Of a stretch of 64,000 bases of DNA, positions 1-9,281 are shown in pieces. The DNA comes from Acidocella sp. Lineage in GTDB: Bacteria > Pseudomonadota > Alphaproteobacteria > Acetobacterales > Acetobacteraceae. The stretch covers positions 62,001-126,000 of the forward strand of contig JARLIK010000001.1 in assembly GCA_031291755.1 (NCBI GenBank), read 5' to 3'. The notes beneath the pieces were generated by a model that searched no databases, was not told the origin of the DNA, and saw only the letters and a program-made list of their open reading frames with translations. Made by a program: the position numbers and the translations under genes. The first letter of the stretch is position 1. Every line of letters starts with the position of its first letter.

Positions 1-802
1 CAGTGGCGGTGGCACCTTCGGGCAGTTTGCCGGTGAGTTTGAAGCCGATGACATCGGGGATCAGCATGGCGATCGGCTGGCCGAGCATGGCGGCTTCAGC
101 CTCGATGCCGCCGACGCCCCAGCCCAGCACGCCCATGCCGTTGACCATGGTGGTGTGGCTGTCAGTGCCGTACAAAGTATCAGGGTACACAAAGGTTGAA
201 CCGCCGTTCTCGGAGGTCCAGGCCACCTGGGCCAGATATTCCAAATTCACCTGATGGCAGATGCCGGTATCGGGCGGGACGACGCGGAAATTATCAAACG
301 CTTCCTGGCCCCAGCGCAGGAAGCGGTAACGCTCACCGTTGCGGTCAAATTCCATGTTGATGTTGGTGGCCAAAGCGCTGGCTGAACCGGCCACGTCCAC
401 CATCACCGAATGGTCGATGACCAGATCAACCGGCACCAGCGGGTTTACTTTCTCAGGCTTGCCACCGAGGGCCAGAATGCCATCGCGCATCGCGGCGAGG
501 TCAACCACGCCGGGGACGCCGGTAAAATCCTGCATCAGGATGCGGGCGGGCTTGAAGGGGACTTCGTTGGTGGAGGAGGCATTGGTGAGCCAGGCGACGA
601 TGGATTTGGCATCATTTACCGTGTAGCTGCCGCCATTCTCGAAGCGCAGCACGTTTTCGAGCAGAACCTTCAGGGTGCGCGGCAGCTTGGAGATGTCTCC
701 CAGCGCATCAGCGGCTTCAGCCAGCGAGAAATACTTATAGTCCTTGCCCTCAACGGTCAGGGTTTTCAGGGTTTTAAGGGTATCGTGGCCGATGGCTGTC
801 AT
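1..802 (-). CDS. acnA: aconitate hydratase, N-terminal part (runs off left edge)
   Basis: Aconitase A of the TCA cycle, interconverting citrate and isocitrate with a [4Fe-4S] cluster in the cytoplasm. About 267 residues are visible, starting at an ATG (CAT at 800-802); the remaining two thirds, including the cluster cysteines, lie outside the window. The start [15 protein letters not shown] and the motifs [24 protein letters not shown] and [11 protein letters not shown] are typical of the AcnA/IRP type. It is divergent from ccmA. The reading frame is open to the edge with no break. The family assignment is secure; only completeness is unknown. Confidence 0.95.
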   Translation of the reverse strand, partial: MTAIGHDTLKTLKTLTVEGKDYKYFSLAEAADALGDISKLPRTLKVLLENVLRFENGGSYTVNDAKSIVAWLTNASSTNEVPFKPARILMQDFTGVPGVVDLAAMRDGILALGGKPEKVNPLVPVDLVIDHSVMVDVAGSASALATNINMEFDRNGERYRFLRWGQEAFDNFRVVPPDTGICHQVNLEYLAQVAWTSENGGSTFVYPDTLYGTDSHTTMVNGMGVLGWGVGGIEAEAAMLGQPIAMLIPDVIGFKLTGKLPEGATAT

Positions 803-914
803 GGATTGATGTTACCTTCTATTAAAGCAGTAAATACCGTCCGGCTTTAACCATAGCTGGGGGGCTCCGTCCATTGATACGAAAGGTTTTCTTACACTGA
901 TATTAGCAGAAACT

Positions 915-1460
915 TTGGCGGTGTTTCGCGGGGAACGGCTGGTTTTCCGCGATGTTGGCTTTGCTGTGCCAGCGGGCGGGGCATTGCTGTTGCGCGGGCC
1001 GAACGGGGCTGGGAAATCATCGCTGTTGCGGGCGGTGGCGGGGCTGACACCGCTGGCAGCGGGGCGGATACTGTGGAACGGCGAGGATGCGCTGGATGAT
1101 CTGCCGACGCATGCCAAGCGGATTGCCTGGCTGGGGCATCTGGACGCCGTGAAACTGGCGTTGAGTGTGGGCGAGCATGTGGCCGATGCGGCGGCGTTGG
1201 CGGCGGTGGGGCTGGAATCCTTCCGGGATTTGCCGGCGAAATTGCTCTCGGCTGGACAGAAGCGGCGGCTGGCGCTGGCGCGGGTGATCGCCTCGAAGGC
1301 GCCGCTGTGGCTGCTGGATGAGCCGACCAACGGGCTGGATGCGCGCTCGATTGCCATGCTGGGCGCGGTGTTTGCCAGGCATATGCAGGGCGGCGGTATG
1401 ATTATCGCCAGCACCCATACCCCGCTGGATTTACCCGAAGCCGGGACTTTGAACCTGTGA
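915..1460 (+). CDS. ccmA: heme exporter ATP-binding protein CcmA
   Basis: ATPase of the CcmABCD system I complex that releases holo-CcmE during cytochrome c maturation at the inner membrane. Walker A GPNGAGKSS lies at residues 28-36, the signature LSAGQ at 111-115, and Walker B LWLLDEPT at 131-138. With the TTG start at 915 the protein is 181 aa, slightly short for a family near 200 aa, and the usual N-terminal strand (LAETLAVFRGER here) begins before it. In-frame upstream codons (CTG 897, ATT 873) are non-canonical, so the true start is uncertain. The stop overlaps the ccmB start by 4 nt, implying translational coupling. Confidence 0.9.
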   Translation: MAVFRGERLVFRDVGFAVPAGGALLLRGPNGAGKSSLLRAVAGLTPLAAGRILWNGEDALDDLPTHAKRIAWLGHLDAVKLALSVGEHVADAAALAAVGLESFRDLPAKLLSAGQKRRLALARVIASKAPLWLLDEPTNGLDARSIAMLGAVFARHMQGGGMIIASTHTPLDLPEAGTLNL

Positions 1461-2101
1461 GGCGGCTGTTAGGGCGGGAATTGCGGCTGGCCTGGCGCCA
1501 TGCGTCAGATACCGCGGCGGCTTTGCTGTTTTTTGTGATCGCGGCGACGTTGTTTCCGTTTGCGCTGGGGCCGGATGCCAAAACTTTGAGCGCGATTGCG
1601 CCGGGGATTGTGTGGGTGTGTGCGCTGCTGGCGGCGCTGCTGCCGCTGGATAGGCTGTTTGGGGCGGATTTTGAAGATGGCTCGCTGGATTTGCTGCTGC
1701 TCTCGGGGCTTTCGGCAGGCGGGGTGGCAGCGATGAAAACCCTGGCGCATTGGCTGACCACCGGCTTGCCGTTGCTGCTGATCGCCGCACCGCTGGCGGT
1801 GATGCTGCGGATGCCGGCGGAGGCCGTGCCGATGTTGCTGCTGACATTACTGCCGGGGACCATGCTGCTCTCGCTGCTGGGTACCATGGCGGGGGCGATC
1901 ACGCTGGGGGCGCGGCGCTCGGCGGTGCTGATGCCGTTGATTACGCTGCCTTTGATGATTCCCGTGCTGATATTCGGCTGCGCGGCGGTGACCTCACCGC
2001 ATCCTGAAGCGCCGTTATTGATGCTGGCGGCGATGCTGGCACTGGCGCTGCCGCTGGCACCGCTGGCCGGCGGCGCGGCGCTGCGGGCGGCGGCGGAGTA
2101 A
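1457..2101 (+). CDS. ccmB: heme exporter membrane protein CcmB
   Basis: Inner-membrane permease partner of CcmA in cytochrome c biogenesis. The 214-aa product has about six hydrophobic segments, the family start RELRLAWRHASD, and the CcmB-typical FEDGSLDLLLLS and RRSAVLMPLITLPLMIPVLI stretches. The GTG start at 1457 overlaps ccmA by 4 nt. ccmC does not follow; a VapBC pair lies immediately downstream, so the rest of the ccm set must be elsewhere. Confidence 0.93.
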   Translation: MRRLLGRELRLAWRHASDTAAALLFFVIAATLFPFALGPDAKTLSAIAPGIVWVCALLAALLPLDRLFGADFEDGSLDLLLLSGLSAGGVAAMKTLAHWLTTGLPLLLIAAPLAVMLRMPAEAVPMLLLTLLPGTMLLSLLGTMAGAITLGARRSAVLMPLITLPLMIPVLIFGCAAVTSPHPEAPLLMLAAMLALALPLAPLAGGAALRAAAE

Positions 2102-2106
2102 TTTGA

Positions 2107-2135
2107 TTGACGAGGGTATAGTTAATCGGTATGAT
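2107..2135 (+). promoter_or_regulatory. sigma70-type promoter of the vapBC pair
   Basis: TTGACG at 2107-2112 and TATGAT at 2130-2135 are separated by exactly 17 bp and sit 25 bp before the antitoxin ATG. A GAGGAGG ribosome-binding site follows at about 2147-2155. Short GATTAG/TTGATT repeats around the -10 could be the binding sites for autorepression by the antitoxin; that part is inference. Confidence 0.65.
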
Positions 2136-2159
2136 TAGGGTTGATTAGAGGAGGCCATT

Positions 2160-2462
2160 ATGGAAGCGCGCGTCTTGACGGCTCATGTTCCACTACCTAT
2201 GGCTGTAAAAATTGATGAATATGCTGACAGGTTGCAGCGCTCGCGGGGGTGGATCGTGAAACAGGCGCTGGCCGAATGGATGTCACGGCAAGAATCTGGC
2301 ATGGCGGTGCAGGCCACTGGCTTTGCTGAGGCGCAGGCCGGGTTCGGGGCGGCAGCGGCTCCGGCAGTCGCGCGGGCGGTTGAGACACTCAAAGCGCTGC
2401 GGCAAAATACCACGCTCGGCGATATCTCATGGCAGGAATTGCGTGACGCTGGCCGTCGTTGA
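2160..2462 (+). CDS. ribbon-helix-helix antitoxin of a VapBC-type module
   Basis: A 100-aa protein with an N-terminal ribbon-helix-helix (CopG/Arc) DNA-binding segment (about residues 5-45: strand RVLTAHVPLPMAVKIDEYA, then helix RSRGWIVKQALAEWM). The C-terminal half is likely the toxin-neutralising region. It has a strong GAGGAGG ribosome-binding site and a good promoter just upstream. Its 3' end overlaps the PIN toxin start by 20 nt, typical of antitoxin-toxin pairs. Expected role: neutralise the toxin and repress its own promoter. The exact antitoxin family was not determined. Confidence 0.82.
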   Translation: MEARVLTAHVPLPMAVKIDEYADRLQRSRGWIVKQALAEWMSRQESGMAVQATGFAEAQAGFGAAAAPAVARAVETLKALRQNTTLGDISWQELRDAGRR

Positions 2463-2856
2463 TTCGTCAGTGGCGTTAAGCTGGTGTTTTGCGGATGAAG
2501 CCTCGGCGGAGTCTGACCGGCAGTTGGATTATGTGCGTGACCATGGGGCATTGGTGCCGGGGCTGTGGTTTCTGGAAGTGGCCAATGTGCTGTTGCAGGC
2601 GGAAAAGCGGGGCCGGATTAGCGGCGCTGATGTTTTGCTGCGGCTGGAGCTGATTTCATCCCTGCCGATCATGGTGGACCAGAACGGCGTCGGGTTGGCC
2701 TGGGGCCCGGTGCTGGAAATGGCGCGGGCGGAGGGGTTGACCGTTTATGATGCGGCGTATCTGGAACTGGCCGCGCGGCGCGGGCTGGCGTTGTTCAGCC
2801 GGGATAGAGCGCTGGTGGCGGCAGCGACGCGGCGTGGTGTGGTGGTGAGTCTTTAA
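2443..2856 (+). CDS. vapC: PIN-domain toxin, VapC type
   Basis: Putative ribonuclease toxin of 137 aa. The four acidic PIN residues are visible: D7 in VVDSSVALSW, E45 in WFLEVANVL, D103 in VYDAAYLELA and D121 in FSRDRAL. I place the start at GTG 2443, which lies inside the antitoxin gene and gives the canonical PIN N-terminus; a longer upstream reading has no domain support. Its stop overlaps the convergent panC stop by 4 nt. VapC enzymes usually cleave tRNA or rRNA; the target here is unknown. Confidence 0.88.
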   Translation: MTLAVVDSSVALSWCFADEASAESDRQLDYVRDHGALVPGLWFLEVANVLLQAEKRGRISGADVLLRLELISSLPIMVDQNGVGLAWGPVLEMARAEGLTVYDAAYLELAARRGLALFSRDRALVAAATRRGVVVSL

Positions 2857-3680
2857 CCAACCGCGATATTATCGAGCAGGCGGATCGGGCCAAGTTTGGC
2901 GGCGGCCAGGATGCGGGCGGGGGCGGTGAGGGTTGTTATAGGTTCCAGCGAACGCGCATCAACCAGGTTGAAATAATCCGGGGCTAAACCAGCGGCGGTT
3001 AAATTATTGCAGGCCGCCTCAAGTGTTTTTGTAACATCCTCGCCAGCGCTGATGCTGGCGGCGGCGGTGCGTAAGCTGGCGTAGAATGCTGGTGCGCGGG
3101 CGCGGTCCTCGGGTGAGAGGAAGCGGTTGCGCGATGAGAGAGCGAGGCCGTCCGGCTCGCGGATGGTGGGGATGGCGATGATGTCCACCGGCAGCAAAAG
3201 GTCAGCCACCATGCGGGTGATGACCTGCACCTGTTGGAAATCCTTTTCACCGAAATAGGCGTGGCTCGGGCGGACCTGGCCGAATAATTTGGCGACCACG
3301 GTGGCGACTCCGGCGAAGTGGCCGGGGCGGAGGGCACCCTCCCAGCGCGTGGCCGGGCCGGTGAGCGTGATGGTGGTGGCAGCCTCGGGCGGGTACATGG
3401 TGGCAACGTCCGGTAGCCAGACCAGATGACAGCCGGCGGCTGCGAGTTTTTCAAGGTCAGCTTCCTCGGTGCGCGGGTAGCGGGAGAAATCCTCGCTCGG
3501 GCCAAATTGCGTAGGGTTGACGAAAATGCTGGCGGCAACCTTGGTATTTCTGGCCTTAGCGGCTTCAATGAGGGCGAGGTGGCCTTGGTGCAAGGCGCCC
3601 ATGGTGGGGACGAAGCCGAGTTCGGCGCCGAGGGTTGCGCGGGCGGTGGTGAGGTCTTGCAGTGTCCGGGCGATCAGCAT
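2853..3680 (-). CDS. panC: pantoate--beta-alanine ligase
   Basis: Last step of pantothenate synthesis: ATP-dependent condensation of pantoate and beta-alanine through pantoyl-adenylate, in the cytoplasm. The product is 275 aa from the ATG at 3680. The nucleotide-binding motif PTMGALHQGH is at residues 25-34, GEKDFQQ at 144-150 and SSRN at 182-185, all family signatures. A longer reading to 3749 adds an arginine-rich extension with no homology value, so I prefer 3680. It is divergent from cydD and convergent with vapC; panB is not nearby. Confidence 0.95.
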   Translation of the reverse strand: MLIARTLQDLTTARATLGAELGFVPTMGALHQGHLALIEAAKARNTKVAASIFVNPTQFGPSEDFSRYPRTEEADLEKLAAAGCHLVWLPDVATMYPPEAATTITLTGPATRWEGALRPGHFAGVATVVAKLFGQVRPSHAYFGEKDFQQVQVITRMVADLLLPVDIIAIPTIREPDGLALSSRNRFLSPEDRARAPAFYASLRTAAASISAGEDVTKTLEAACNNLTAAGLAPDYFNLVDARSLEPITTLTAPARILAAAKLGPIRLLDNIAVG

Positions 3681-3775
3681 GAGGCGGCGCTTTGCGCGAA
3701 ATTTCCCGGCACGTCCAGCCATTGTGAGGCGGCGGTACCTGTGCAGCATGGCGCGAACCGACTAATTACCCTGCC

Positions 3776-5455
3776 ATGAGTGTAAAAACCAAAGCCTGGG
3801 TGGCGGCAGAGAAGAAAATTGGACGCAAGGCGGCTTTGGTACCGGTGGCCTTTGGGCTCGGCCAGATGGCGGCTGGGGTGGGGCAGGTGTTTTTTGCGGC
3901 GAATTTGCTGGCATCAGTGCTTTTGCCAGCATCGCGGGGGCCGCACGTTGTGTGGGATGTAGCGGGATTTGTGGCCTGCGTGCTGGTGCGGGCCGCGTGC
4001 TTGCGCCAGGCCGAGCTGATGGGTTTCGAGCTGGGCGCGGCGGCGCGGCGGCGGTTGCGCAGCGATATGTTCCAAAAATTGCTGGCGGCGGGGCCGAATG
4101 GCTTGCGGGGGCGGCACTCGGCGGAGCTGGCTTCGGTGGCGGTGGACCGGGTGGAGGCGATGGATGGGTTTCATGCCCGCTGGATACCGGCCACCGATTT
4201 AGCGGTGCTGGGGCCATTGTTGATCGGGCTGGTGGCACTGGCCGTTGATTGGCGCTCGGGGCTGATACTGCTGGTGGCGGGGCTGCTGGTGCCGGTGGCG
4301 ATGGCGATGGCGGGCATCGGCGCGGGGCGGGCGGCAAGCCAGCAGTTTGTGGCGATGACGCGGTTGCAGGTGCGGTTTCTGGACCGGATCCGTGGGATTT
4401 CCACATTGGTGCTGGCCGGGCGCACTGCCGATGAAGCCGCGGCGCTGGGCAAGGCGGCGGATGAGTTGCGGGCGCGCACCATGCGGGTGCTGCGGGTGGC
4501 GTTTTTATCGTCAACCGCGCTGGATTTAGCGGCGGCGGCATCGTTGGTGGCGATTGTGATCCGTTTCGCCGGGCAATTGGGCGCACAACCGGCCTTGGTG
4601 CCGGTGGCATTGTTTTTGTTGCTGCTGGTGCCGGAGTTTTTTGCGCCCTTGCGGAGTTTTGCTTCGGTGTATCAGGACCGGATGGCGGCGCAGGCGGTGG
4701 CGGAGGATTTGGTGACTTTACCGCCGATGCCGGATTTGATCGGGGCGGTGGAAATTCGCAGCGTGGCGGCGCATGGGGTGACACTAGCCTTTGAGGATGT
4801 GAGCTTTGGCTGGGAGGATCGGGCGGTGCTGGAGCATTTGTCATTCCGGGTGCCCGCCGGGGAGACATTGCTGCTGACCGGCGCTTCGGGGGCTGGGAAA
4901 TCAACCATCATTGATTTGATTTTGGGGTTCATTGAACCGGCAGCGGGAAAAGTTACGTTTAACGGGATTGAACTGGCGACCGTGATCCCGGCGGCGCGGG
5001 AGCGGATGATCGGCTGGATTGGCCAGAAGCCGATGATTTTTGGTGGCACCATCGGCGAGAATATCAAATTTGCCCGGCCTGAAGCGAGCGATGAGGAGGT
5101 GGCGGCGGCGGTGCGGCTGGCGCGGCTGAGCGAGGTGATCGCCGCATTGCCACTGGGGCTGGAGACGCCGATCGGTGAGGCGGGGTTTGGGCTTTCCGGT
5201 GGGCAGGCGCAGCGGATTGCGATCGCGCGGGCATTTTTGAAGGATGCGCCATTGTTGTTGCTCGATGAGCCGACGGCGCATCTGGACCCGGCGGTGGAGC
5301 GTGATGTGCTGGAGAGTTTGAAGCGTCTGGCGATGGGCCGCACCGTGGTGCTGGCCAGTCATTCGGTACTGGCAATGGAATTTGCCCGTGATACCGGGGC
5401 GCGGCGGCTGGATTTGGACGCGATACGGCACGCCAAGTTGCGGGGTGTGGCATGA
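3776..5455 (+). CDS. cydD: thiol reductant ABC exporter subunit CydD
   Basis: Half of the heterodimeric CydDC exporter, implicated in periplasmic redox/heme balance and needed for assembly of cytochrome bd oxidase. The 559-aa product has an N-terminal six-helix transmembrane domain, then an ATPase domain with Walker A TGASGAGKST near residue 367, signature LSGGQAQRIAIARA near 471 and Walker B LLLLDEPT near 493. The ATG at 3776 overlaps nothing. The next gene starts within its last 4 nt. cydAB is absent from the window. Confidence 0.9.
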   Translation: MSVKTKAWVAAEKKIGRKAALVPVAFGLGQMAAGVGQVFFAANLLASVLLPASRGPHVVWDVAGFVACVLVRAACLRQAELMGFELGAAARRRLRSDMFQKLLAAGPNGLRGRHSAELASVAVDRVEAMDGFHARWIPATDLAVLGPLLIGLVALAVDWRSGLILLVAGLLVPVAMAMAGIGAGRAASQQFVAMTRLQVRFLDRIRGISTLVLAGRTADEAAALGKAADELRARTMRVLRVAFLSSTALDLAAAASLVAIVIRFAGQLGAQPALVPVALFLLLLVPEFFAPLRSFASVYQDRMAAQAVAEDLVTLPPMPDLIGAVEIRSVAAHGVTLAFEDVSFGWEDRAVLEHLSFRVPAGETLLLTGASGAGKSTIIDLILGFIEPAAGKVTFNGIELATVIPAARERMIGWIGQKPMIFGGTIGENIKFARPEASDEEVAAAVRLARLSEVIAALPLGLETPIGEAGFGLSGGQAQRIAIARAFLKDAPLLLLDEPTAHLDPAVERDVLESLKRLAMGRTVVLASHSVLAMEFARDTGARRLDLDAIRHAKLRGVA

Positions 5456-7080
5456 ACCCGGTTACAAAAATTCTAAGGCTGTGGCAGGTACATTTTTGGT
5501 ATCTGGCGTTTGGCGCGTTGCTGGCGCTGGCGGCTTTGGCGGCGGGCATCGTGCTGATGCAGAATGCCGGGCGTTATACCGCAATATCGGTGCTGGGTGG
5601 TGTGCTGCTGGTGCCGCTGGCGCTGCAAATGGCCGGTGTGGCGCGAGTGGTGCTGCGCTATTTGGAGCGGCTGGTCACGCATGATGCGATGTTCCGTGCC
5701 CTGGGTGGCGTGCGGGTGTGGTTTTTTACGGGGCTCGCACATAGCGCTGCCGGTGGTTTGGGAATGCGCCGCGCGGGTGATGCGCTGGCGCGGTTGGTGA
5801 ATGACGTTGAGGCGCTGGATGGCTTGTATCTGCGGATCATCGTACCGGGCTTGAGCGTGCTGATGCTGCTGCCGATTTTGCTGGTGGTGCTGCGCCATGA
5901 GAGCGCCTGGGCGTTGCTGGTGTTGCCATTGTTTGTGGTGGTGGCTGTGGTTTTGCCGTGGCGGGCAGCAAAGCTGGCGGGCGATAATGCCAGGCGGGCG
6001 TCATTGGCGATGGCGGGGCTGCGCAATGCCGCGCTGGATGCGTTGAGCGGTTTGCGGGAAGTGAAAATATTTGCAGCCGAAGGCCGGATGCTGGCGATGG
6101 TGCAGGCGCGAGAATCGGCGGTGCTGGCGGCGCAGCGTGAATTGGCAAGCCGGATCAGCCGCTTGAACGTGACCGGATTTTTGCTGGCACAAACCGGGAT
6201 TTTATTGGCGCTGCTGGTTGGCTTTATCTCCGGCCCGCTGGCGGCGGTGGTGGCGGTGTTTGTGCTGACAGCGGCATTTGAGGCGGTAAGCGCGATGCCG
6301 CGTGCCGGGGTGTTGCTTGGGCAATCACAGGTGGCGGCGGCGCGGGTGGTGGAGGCCGCTGAGGCGGGGCCAGCGGTGGCGGACCCGGTGAAGTCGGAGC
6401 CGACGCCAGCCGGTCATGCGGTGAGCTTCGAGCATGTGAGTTTTCGCTACGCTGATGATTTGCCGTTTGTGTTTGAGAATTTATCGCTGCAGTTACCGGC
6501 AGGGTCACGCACGGCAATATTGGGGCCTTCGGGAGCTGGCAAATCCACCATCGCGGCGTTGTTGTTGAAACTGGCGGCACCGCAGAGCGGAAAGATCAAG
6601 CTGGGGGCTGTGGATATTGCGGCCCTGCCGGCTGAGGCGGTGCGGAGCAAAATCGCGTATTTGTCGCAGAGCACGCATTTATTTGCTGATTCCATCCGCA
6701 ATAATCTGCTGCTGGGTGACCCATCTGCGGATGAGGCGCAGCTATGGGCCGCGCTGGAGACCGCGCAACTGGCTGATACCGTGCAGGCGTTACCAGAGGG
6801 GTTGGATAGCTGGCTGGGCGAGGGTGGTAACACGCTCTCCGGCGGGCAGGGACGGCGGTTAGCGCTGGCGCGGACGTTGCTCTCATCGGCGCCGATATTG
6901 TTGCTTGATGAACCTTGCGCGGGGCTGGATGCTGCTACCGAAATGGCGTTTTTCGAGACGTTGAATCAGGCGGCGAAGGGCCGCACTTTGGTGCTGATTG
7001 CGCATCGCCTGACCGGGGTTGAGAAACTCGATCGGATTTGGCGGCTGGCTGGCGGCTCGCTGGTACCCGCCGCGAATTAA
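5452..7080 (+). CDS. cydC: thiol reductant ABC exporter subunit CydC
   Basis: Partner of CydD in the heterodimeric exporter. 542 aa: an N-terminal transmembrane domain, then an ABC ATPase with Walker A GPSGAGKST near residue 357, signature LSGGQGRRLALART near 460, and Walker B LLLDEPCAGLD near 482. The ATG at 5452 overlaps the cydD stop by 4 nt, so the two are translationally coupled. The stop is 4 nt inside the end of the convergent ABC permease gene. Confidence 0.9.
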   Translation: MNPVTKILRLWQVHFWYLAFGALLALAALAAGIVLMQNAGRYTAISVLGGVLLVPLALQMAGVARVVLRYLERLVTHDAMFRALGGVRVWFFTGLAHSAAGGLGMRRAGDALARLVNDVEALDGLYLRIIVPGLSVLMLLPILLVVLRHESAWALLVLPLFVVVAVVLPWRAAKLAGDNARRASLAMAGLRNAALDALSGLREVKIFAAEGRMLAMVQARESAVLAAQRELASRISRLNVTGFLLAQTGILLALLVGFISGPLAAVVAVFVLTAAFEAVSAMPRAGVLLGQSQVAAARVVEAAEAGPAVADPVKSEPTPAGHAVSFEHVSFRYADDLPFVFENLSLQLPAGSRTAILGPSGAGKSTIAALLLKLAAPQSGKIKLGAVDIAALPAEAVRSKIAYLSQSTHLFADSIRNNLLLGDPSADEAQLWAALETAQLADTVQALPEGLDSWLGEGGNTLSGGQGRRLALARTLLSSAPILLLDEPCAGLDAATEMAFFETLNQAAKGRTLVLIAHRLTGVEKLDRIWRLAGGSLVPAAN

Positions 7081-8495
7081 AATGGCTTCGGCGTGACCGC
7101 CAGCCACGCGATGAACGCCCATAGGCTGCTGGCGGAGACTCCGAGGATGAGACCGAACACTGTTCCGGTCTGGGTTTTACCGAACGCTGGGCGGAGCAGC
7201 GGAATTGGGAAGCGCTGGCCCAGCAACAGGTTGCTTAAAATTGAACCGGCCATGGCGGCGAGCAGCACAGGCAGCATCTGGCCCGCGCGGAACAGCACGC
7301 CTAGCACCGGCAGCGCCATGATGATGAGGCAGGCGTAGGCCGCGGCGGCATAGGCGGCGCGGCGTCCGGTTTGCGGTAAGACGGGGGCGGCGGCGAGAAG
7401 GTCAGGTGATTGCTCACTGCCGATGATGATGGAGATGAAAAACAGCGCAAGTTGACCGGCCAGGAACACCAGCAGAGGAATCACTACGCCGGGGCCGGTG
7501 CCGATGGCGACACGGCCGGTGAGGATCATGGTGATCGGCACCAGGGTCAGCGAGCGATAGATCGTTTGTGTGACGAGTCCGGGAAAGCGCAGTAATAGCC
7601 GGAGGTTTTTTAGCATGGTGGCCGCGAAAGGGTTCTGCCGGAAGGTGCCGCCGCCGCGCCGCCGCGCCGGGCCGCTGCCATAGGCGGCGGCGCTGATGGT
7701 GCCGTCAGCGAATTGCCGGGCGCGGGTGAGGAGCACCAGCCAGAAGATAAACGCACAGACAACACAAAATAAAACCGCAGGGATAAATTCGCCGAGCAGG
7801 GCGCGGGCCGGGAACCAGATGGCGGCGTTGATGTTGCTGGCATCGGGCATGAAGGCCAGCCAGAGTGCCCGCAAATTTTGGGGCGCGATATAGCGCGGCG
7901 CCTGGCCGAGCGCGAAGATGAACAAGCCGATGAACAAAGCGATGCTGTGCGCGAACAGCCTGGCCTTGGCCGGACCGGTGCGGGCGACCAAAGATACCAC
8001 TGATAAAAACGCCAGCGCCGTGACCAGGGCAGCCACCATGGGAATGATGATATAAGCTGCCAGCGCCTGCGGGGTTCCGAACAATGCCAGAGCGTTGGCA
8101 AGTGCGGCGGCCAGTAACAACCAGGGTGCCGCCACGCTGGCGGCAACACCGATCATGCGGACCGCCAGGATGCGGATGGGTTTGATCGGAGAGGCCAGCA
8201 GGAAATCCGCGTCACCACGCGAATATAAAACATCGATGGCCGAGGTCATGGCGCGCGAGAGCATCAGGCCGCTGAGGAAAATTAAATTGATATTGGCAAT
8301 TAGAATCAGGATGGGCAGCGAGAGCGTCTGGGTTTGCAAGTACTTCACAATGAGAATGGCGATGGCCTGAAAGATGACTCCGACGGCGATGACCGGTACC
8401 AGCACATATTTGCTTGTTCGCAACAAAATCGAGCCGCGCCAAAGCAGGTTGATTTCATGCGCCAGCAGCCAGGGGAAGCTGGCCGGCTTAAACAT
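7077..8495 (-). CDS. ABC-2-like exporter permease, uncharacterised
   Basis: A polytopic membrane protein of 472 aa with roughly ten or more hydrophobic segments and no ATPase motifs. I set the start at ATG 8495 (MFKPASFPWLL), which overlaps the ATPase stop by 8 nt; a longer reading would be antisense-like, proline-rich sequence overlapping the ATPase gene in another frame. Paired with the upstream ATP-binding gene it forms a two-gene exporter of unknown substrate. A central cytosolic stretch near GSGPARRRGGG is basic and flexible. No closer subfamily was recognised. Confidence 0.75.
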   Translation of the reverse strand: MFKPASFPWLLAHEINLLWRGSILLRTSKYVLVPVIAVGVIFQAIAILIVKYLQTQTLSLPILILIANINLIFLSGLMLSRAMTSAIDVLYSRGDADFLLASPIKPIRILAVRMIGVAASVAAPWLLLAAALANALALFGTPQALAAYIIIPMVAALVTALAFLSVVSLVARTGPAKARLFAHSIALFIGLFIFALGQAPRYIAPQNLRALWLAFMPDASNINAAIWFPARALLGEFIPAVLFCVVCAFIFWLVLLTRARQFADGTISAAAYGSGPARRRGGGTFRQNPFAATMLKNLRLLLRFPGLVTQTIYRSLTLVPITMILTGRVAIGTGPGVVIPLLVFLAGQLALFFISIIIGSEQSPDLLAAAPVLPQTGRRAAYAAAAYACLIIMALPVLGVLFRAGQMLPVLLAAMAGSILSNLLLGQRFPIPLLRPAFGKTQTGTVFGLILGVSASSLWAFIAWLAVTPKPF

Positions 8496-9228
8496 CGGCG
8501 CGGGCGGTGAGGTGCAGGAACACATCTTCCAGGCTGGCGTTGGCATGTTGCCCGGCCTGGGTTTGTAATTCGGCAAAACTTCCCTCTGCCAGCAGATCGC
8601 CGCCGGAGAGAATCCCGATGCGGGTGGCCAGGCGTTCAGCCACTTCGAGGATGTGGGTGGTGATGATGATGGCGGCACCCTCGGCGGCACATTGGGTGAG
8701 GATTGATTTCACCAGTTTAGCGGCGGCTGCGTCCAGGCCGGTTAAAGGTTCGTCTAAAATAAATAACTTCGGCGTGTGAATCAGCGCACCCGCCAGCACG
8801 GTTTTTTGTTTCATGCCGCGCGAGTAACCCTCGCAGCGTTCATGCCGGTGTTGCCTTAGACAAAATGTTTCGAGCAACTTTTCAGCGCGAACGGCGGCGG
8901 TGGCGGGGTCAACCTGCCAGAGTCCGGCGACGAATTCGAGATATTCGAGGGCGGAGAGTTTGTCGTACAGCAGCGGCTCGTCGGGCAGCCAGGCCATTAT
9001 GGCTTTGGCTTTGAGCGGGGCGGTGAGGACATCGGTTCCGAATACCTCGATGCTGCCTGCATCCGGTTTCAGCAACCCGGCGATCATTCGCAAGGTGGTG
9101 GTTTTGCCGGCCCCATTCGGGCCAAGCAGGGCGTAAATTTCACCGGGTGCTATGGTGAGATCGAGATGATTGATGATCGGCTTCGTGAAAGATTTACATA
9201 AGCCGCGTACGGTAAGAGCATTGATCAT
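8488..9228 (-). CDS. ABC transporter ATP-binding protein
   Basis: Single-domain ABC ATPase of 246 aa. Walker A GPNGAGKTT is at residues 36-44, a CcmA/NatA-like signature YSRGMKQK at 135-142, and Walker B LFILDEP at 155-161 followed by LTGLD. The YSRGMKQK type of signature is common in multidrug or ABC-2 export systems. It lies directly upstream of, and overlaps by 8 nt, the polytopic permease 7077-8495, so the two are almost certainly one exporter. The substrate is unknown. Confidence 0.88.
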   Translation of the reverse strand: MINALTVRGLCKSFTKPIINHLDLTIAPGEIYALLGPNGAGKTTTLRMIAGLLKPDAGSIEVFGTDVLTAPLKAKAIMAWLPDEPLLYDKLSALEYLEFVAGLWQVDPATAAVRAEKLLETFCLRQHRHERCEGYSRGMKQKTVLAGALIHTPKLFILDEPLTGLDAAAAKLVKSILTQCAAEGAAIIITTHILEVAERLATRIGILSGGDLLAEGSFAELQTQAGQHANASLEDVFLHLTARADV

Positions 9229-9281
9229 TTGGCACCGCGCTGGCTTGAGATAATCCGTACGGTAAACGCTAGAGCTTTCCG

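Noticed and set aside
812-1414. 200-codon minus-strand frame over ccmA
   Set aside because: Serine/alanine-rich antisense reading of a clear ABC ATPase gene.
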